This document shows positions 62,664 through 64,000 of a DNA stretch of 64,000 bases, piece by piece. The position numbers and the translations under genes are program-made. Positions within the stretch are counted from its first letter, which is position 1. Each line of letters starts with the position of its first letter. The stretch comes from Enterobacter chengduensis. Lineage in GTDB: Bacteria; Pseudomonadota; Gammaproteobacteria; Enterobacterales; Enterobacteriaceae. Location: assembly GCF_001984825.2 (NCBI RefSeq), contig NZ_CP043318.1:5047428-5111427 (forward strand), given 5' to 3'. A model generated the notes under the pieces. It did not search any database. It worked only from the letters and a program-made list of their open reading frames with translations, and had not been told where the DNA came from.

Positions 62664-62921
62664 TTAGTGTTCTCTGGTATCAAAGGGTCCTGGAGGGACG
62701 GGGTCGTCTCCACCTGGGTGTAAAGGGTGGCATTTTAATACGCGTTTCACCGTCAACCAACTGCCTTTTATCACTCCAAACCTGCGCAATGCCTCAATTC
62801 CGTAGCTTGAGCATGTGGGTGTGAAACGGCAGTGCGGCCCGAGTAGCGGACTAATCAGGCGTTGATAGACCCGAATGAGGGCTATCAGGACCCGTGAGCC
62901 AGGCGACAGTGGCGGCGCCAT
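62664..62921 (-). CDS. yidD: Membrane protein insertion efficiency factor YidD
   Basis: 85-aa basic, amphipathic protein thought to help YidC-dependent insertion. The conserved core [20 protein letters not shown] contains the family cysteines. The N-terminal half holds an amphipathic helix. Its start overlaps the rnpA 3' end by 37 bases, and its stop lies 2 bases before yidC, the usual compact arrangement. Confidence 0.95.
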
Positions 62922-63244
62922 AATTTTTCCAACGCTTCCGAGAGAGCACGGTTATCGAGGTCGGCAACCCCTTTCTTCGCCACCACCACGAAATCCATTG
63001 AAGGCAGTTCGTGCTGACGTAAACGGAAGCTTTCACGCGTCAGACGTTTAATCCGATTGCGTTCATGCGCACGCTTAACATTTTTCTTGGCGACTGTGAG
63101 ACCGATGCGGGGATGCCCCAGCGAATTTTGGCGGCCGAGGATGGTGATTTGCGGCGTGCCAGCCCGTAGTGGCTGCTGGAAGACGAAAGTGAAATGAGCG
63201 GGAGTTAACAAACGTAACTCCCTGGGAAATGCGAGCTTAACCAC
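62885..63244 (-). CDS. rnpA: Ribonuclease P protein component
   Basis: Basic protein cofactor of RNase P, which trims tRNA 5' ends together with the M1 RNA. 119 aa, as in E. coli. The family signature (RNR) box is [16 protein letters not shown] near residues 59-74. GTG or ATG start at 63244 ([10 protein letters not shown]). 16 bases after rpmH; overlaps yidD. Confidence 0.97.
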
Positions 63245-63260
63245 TCAGGGGTTAGCTTTA

Positions 63261-63413
<153 letters not shown>

Positions 63414-63502
63414 CTAAACTTGAATAAATTCACTGACTTTTGCGTATACCCGAACGAGTTTCGAACGACTAACGCCTCAGCGTGGGTGATTAAAGAGGCC
63501 GG

Positions 63503-63531
63503 ATTGTAATAATTGTACACTCCGGAGTCAA
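63503..63531 (-). promoter_or_regulatory. rpmH promoter
   Basis: Minus strand: -35 TTGACT (63526-63531), exactly 17 bases, then -10 TACAAT (63503-63508). A near-consensus sigma-70 promoter about 100 bases before the rpmH start. Confidence 0.82.
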
Positions 63532-63788
63532 TTCTCTTTCCTTATTTCCCGCGTATTTCCGCACGTTTTCGCGTGGAAAATGAGCAACGGACGACGCAGG
63601 AAGATGAGCATCACGCGCCGGGTCGAGGATTATACGGGCTCACCAACAAAGCGCAAGGATCGTCCTGGATCTTCGTTAGATCATTTAAGCAATAAATTGT
63701 CTGTGCTCATTAATTTTTCCAATATGCGGGCTAAATCGCGGGGCACTCGCGCCAGGATCGTTTACACTTACCCGGTTTCGGATCTTCC
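63532..63788. other. rpmH-dnaA spacer, outer part
   Basis: About 257 bases between the rpmH promoter and the dnaA box. It contains GATC sites and probably an upstream dnaA promoter (p1), not located with confidence. The open frames across it (63513-63695 and 63580-63843) lack ribosome-binding sites and homology, so I see no gene here. Confidence 0.5.
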
Positions 63789-64000
63789 TGTGGATAAATC
63801 GGGAAGAATCTGTGAGAAACAGAAGATCTCTGGCTCAGTTTAGGCTATGATCCGCGGTCCCGAACGGGATCCCAGGATCCTGGTCAGGTTAAATTGCAGA
63901 TAGCAATTCGCACGTCACCCTTTGCACAGGGTCATGTCGATGTGCGCCAACAATCATGAATATTCAATAGTTTTCTTTTATTGTTCGAGTGGAGTCCGCC
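63789..64000 (+). promoter_or_regulatory. dnaA promoter region and leader
   Basis: A perfect DnaA box TGTGGATAA (63789-63797) is followed by a box-like TGTGAGAAA, several GATC sites, and the -10 TATGAT (63846-63851) of the dnaAp2-type promoter. The final bases CGAGTGGAGTCCGCC end in a Shine-Dalgarno (GGAG) placed so that the dnaA start codon (GTG in E. coli) would begin at base 64001. dnaA itself is outside the window. DnaA autorepression and SeqA control are known in E. coli and supported here by the sites. Confidence 0.82.

Noticed and set aside
61297..62667. 456-codon open frame on the plus strand opposite yidC
   Set aside because: Lies wholly antisense to a conserved essential gene. The composition (many His, Gln, Arg, Val) is what a reversed reading of a GC-biased gene gives. 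No ribosome-binding site or family motif.
63513..63843. Two open frames between rpmH and dnaA
   Set aside because: They cross the rpmH promoter and dnaA control region, and neither has a ribosome-binding site or homology.

Overview
This is chromosomal DNA from a member of the Enterobacteriaceae, most like Enterobacter or a close relative. Nearly every protein is a close, full-length match to its Escherichia coli counterpart, and the gene order is that of the E. coli oriC region read in reverse. The tryptophanase operon (tnaCAB), which E. coli carries between mnmE and mdtL, is absent. This fits an indole-negative genus. Genus is inferred from remembered protein sequences and synteny, not from a search.

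Layout. (1) 1-8570: 5' end of the csrC small RNA, yihA (engB), Spot 42 RNA (spf), polA, yihG, the srkA-dsbA redox/stress pair, yihD, and mobAB for the molybdenum guanine dinucleotide cofactor. (2) 8589-13914: a complete ribosomal RNA operon on the minus strand (16S, tRNA-Glu, 23S, 5S) with P1/P2 promoters, antitermination boxA sites and a terminator. (3) 14064-24113: yieP-hsrA, the ribose operon rbsDACBKR with its operator, and the potassium transporter kup. (4) 24335-29419: ravA-viaA, asnA/asnC and mioC. (5) 29420-29710: the replication origin oriC with DnaA boxes R1-R4 and three AT-rich 13-mers. (6) 29794-39968: mnmG, rsmG and the nine-gene atp operon for F1Fo ATP synthase. (7) 40053-43549: glmU and glmS (UDP-GlcNAc synthesis). 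(8) 43823-48710: a four-gene chaperone-usher fimbrial operon, the one clearly accessory block, between glmS and pstS. (9) 48849-53533: the pst-phoU phosphate operon with two Pho boxes. (10) 53621-59469: yieH, adeP, yieF, yieE, yidZ and mdtL. (11) 59581-63401: mnmE, yidC, yidD, rnpA and rpmH. The window ends exactly where the dnaA start codon is expected.

How it fits together. The replication start (oriC, the dnaA promoter, polA), the translation machinery (rrn, rnpA, rpmH, tRNA modification by MnmE/MnmG, rRNA methylation by RsmG), energy generation (atp) and envelope building (yidC, glmUS) sit close to the origin, where gene dosage is highest in growing cells. Most transcription units are conserved core genes.

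Most notable. The rRNA operon joins the upstream flank of E. coli rrnC (yieP, hsrA, rbs) to the downstream flank of E. coli rrnA (mobB, mobA). The large segment lying between those operons in E. coli must therefore be elsewhere. The fimbrial operon occupies the glmS-pstS site used by Lpf2 in pathogenic E. coli and encodes a tip adhesin whose binding domain I do not recognise. Two LacI-type operators precede rbsD. A long REP-like hairpin separates glmU from glmS. I saw no prophage, insertion sequence, CRISPR array or defence system. I do not find strong evidence for a wholly new system here.
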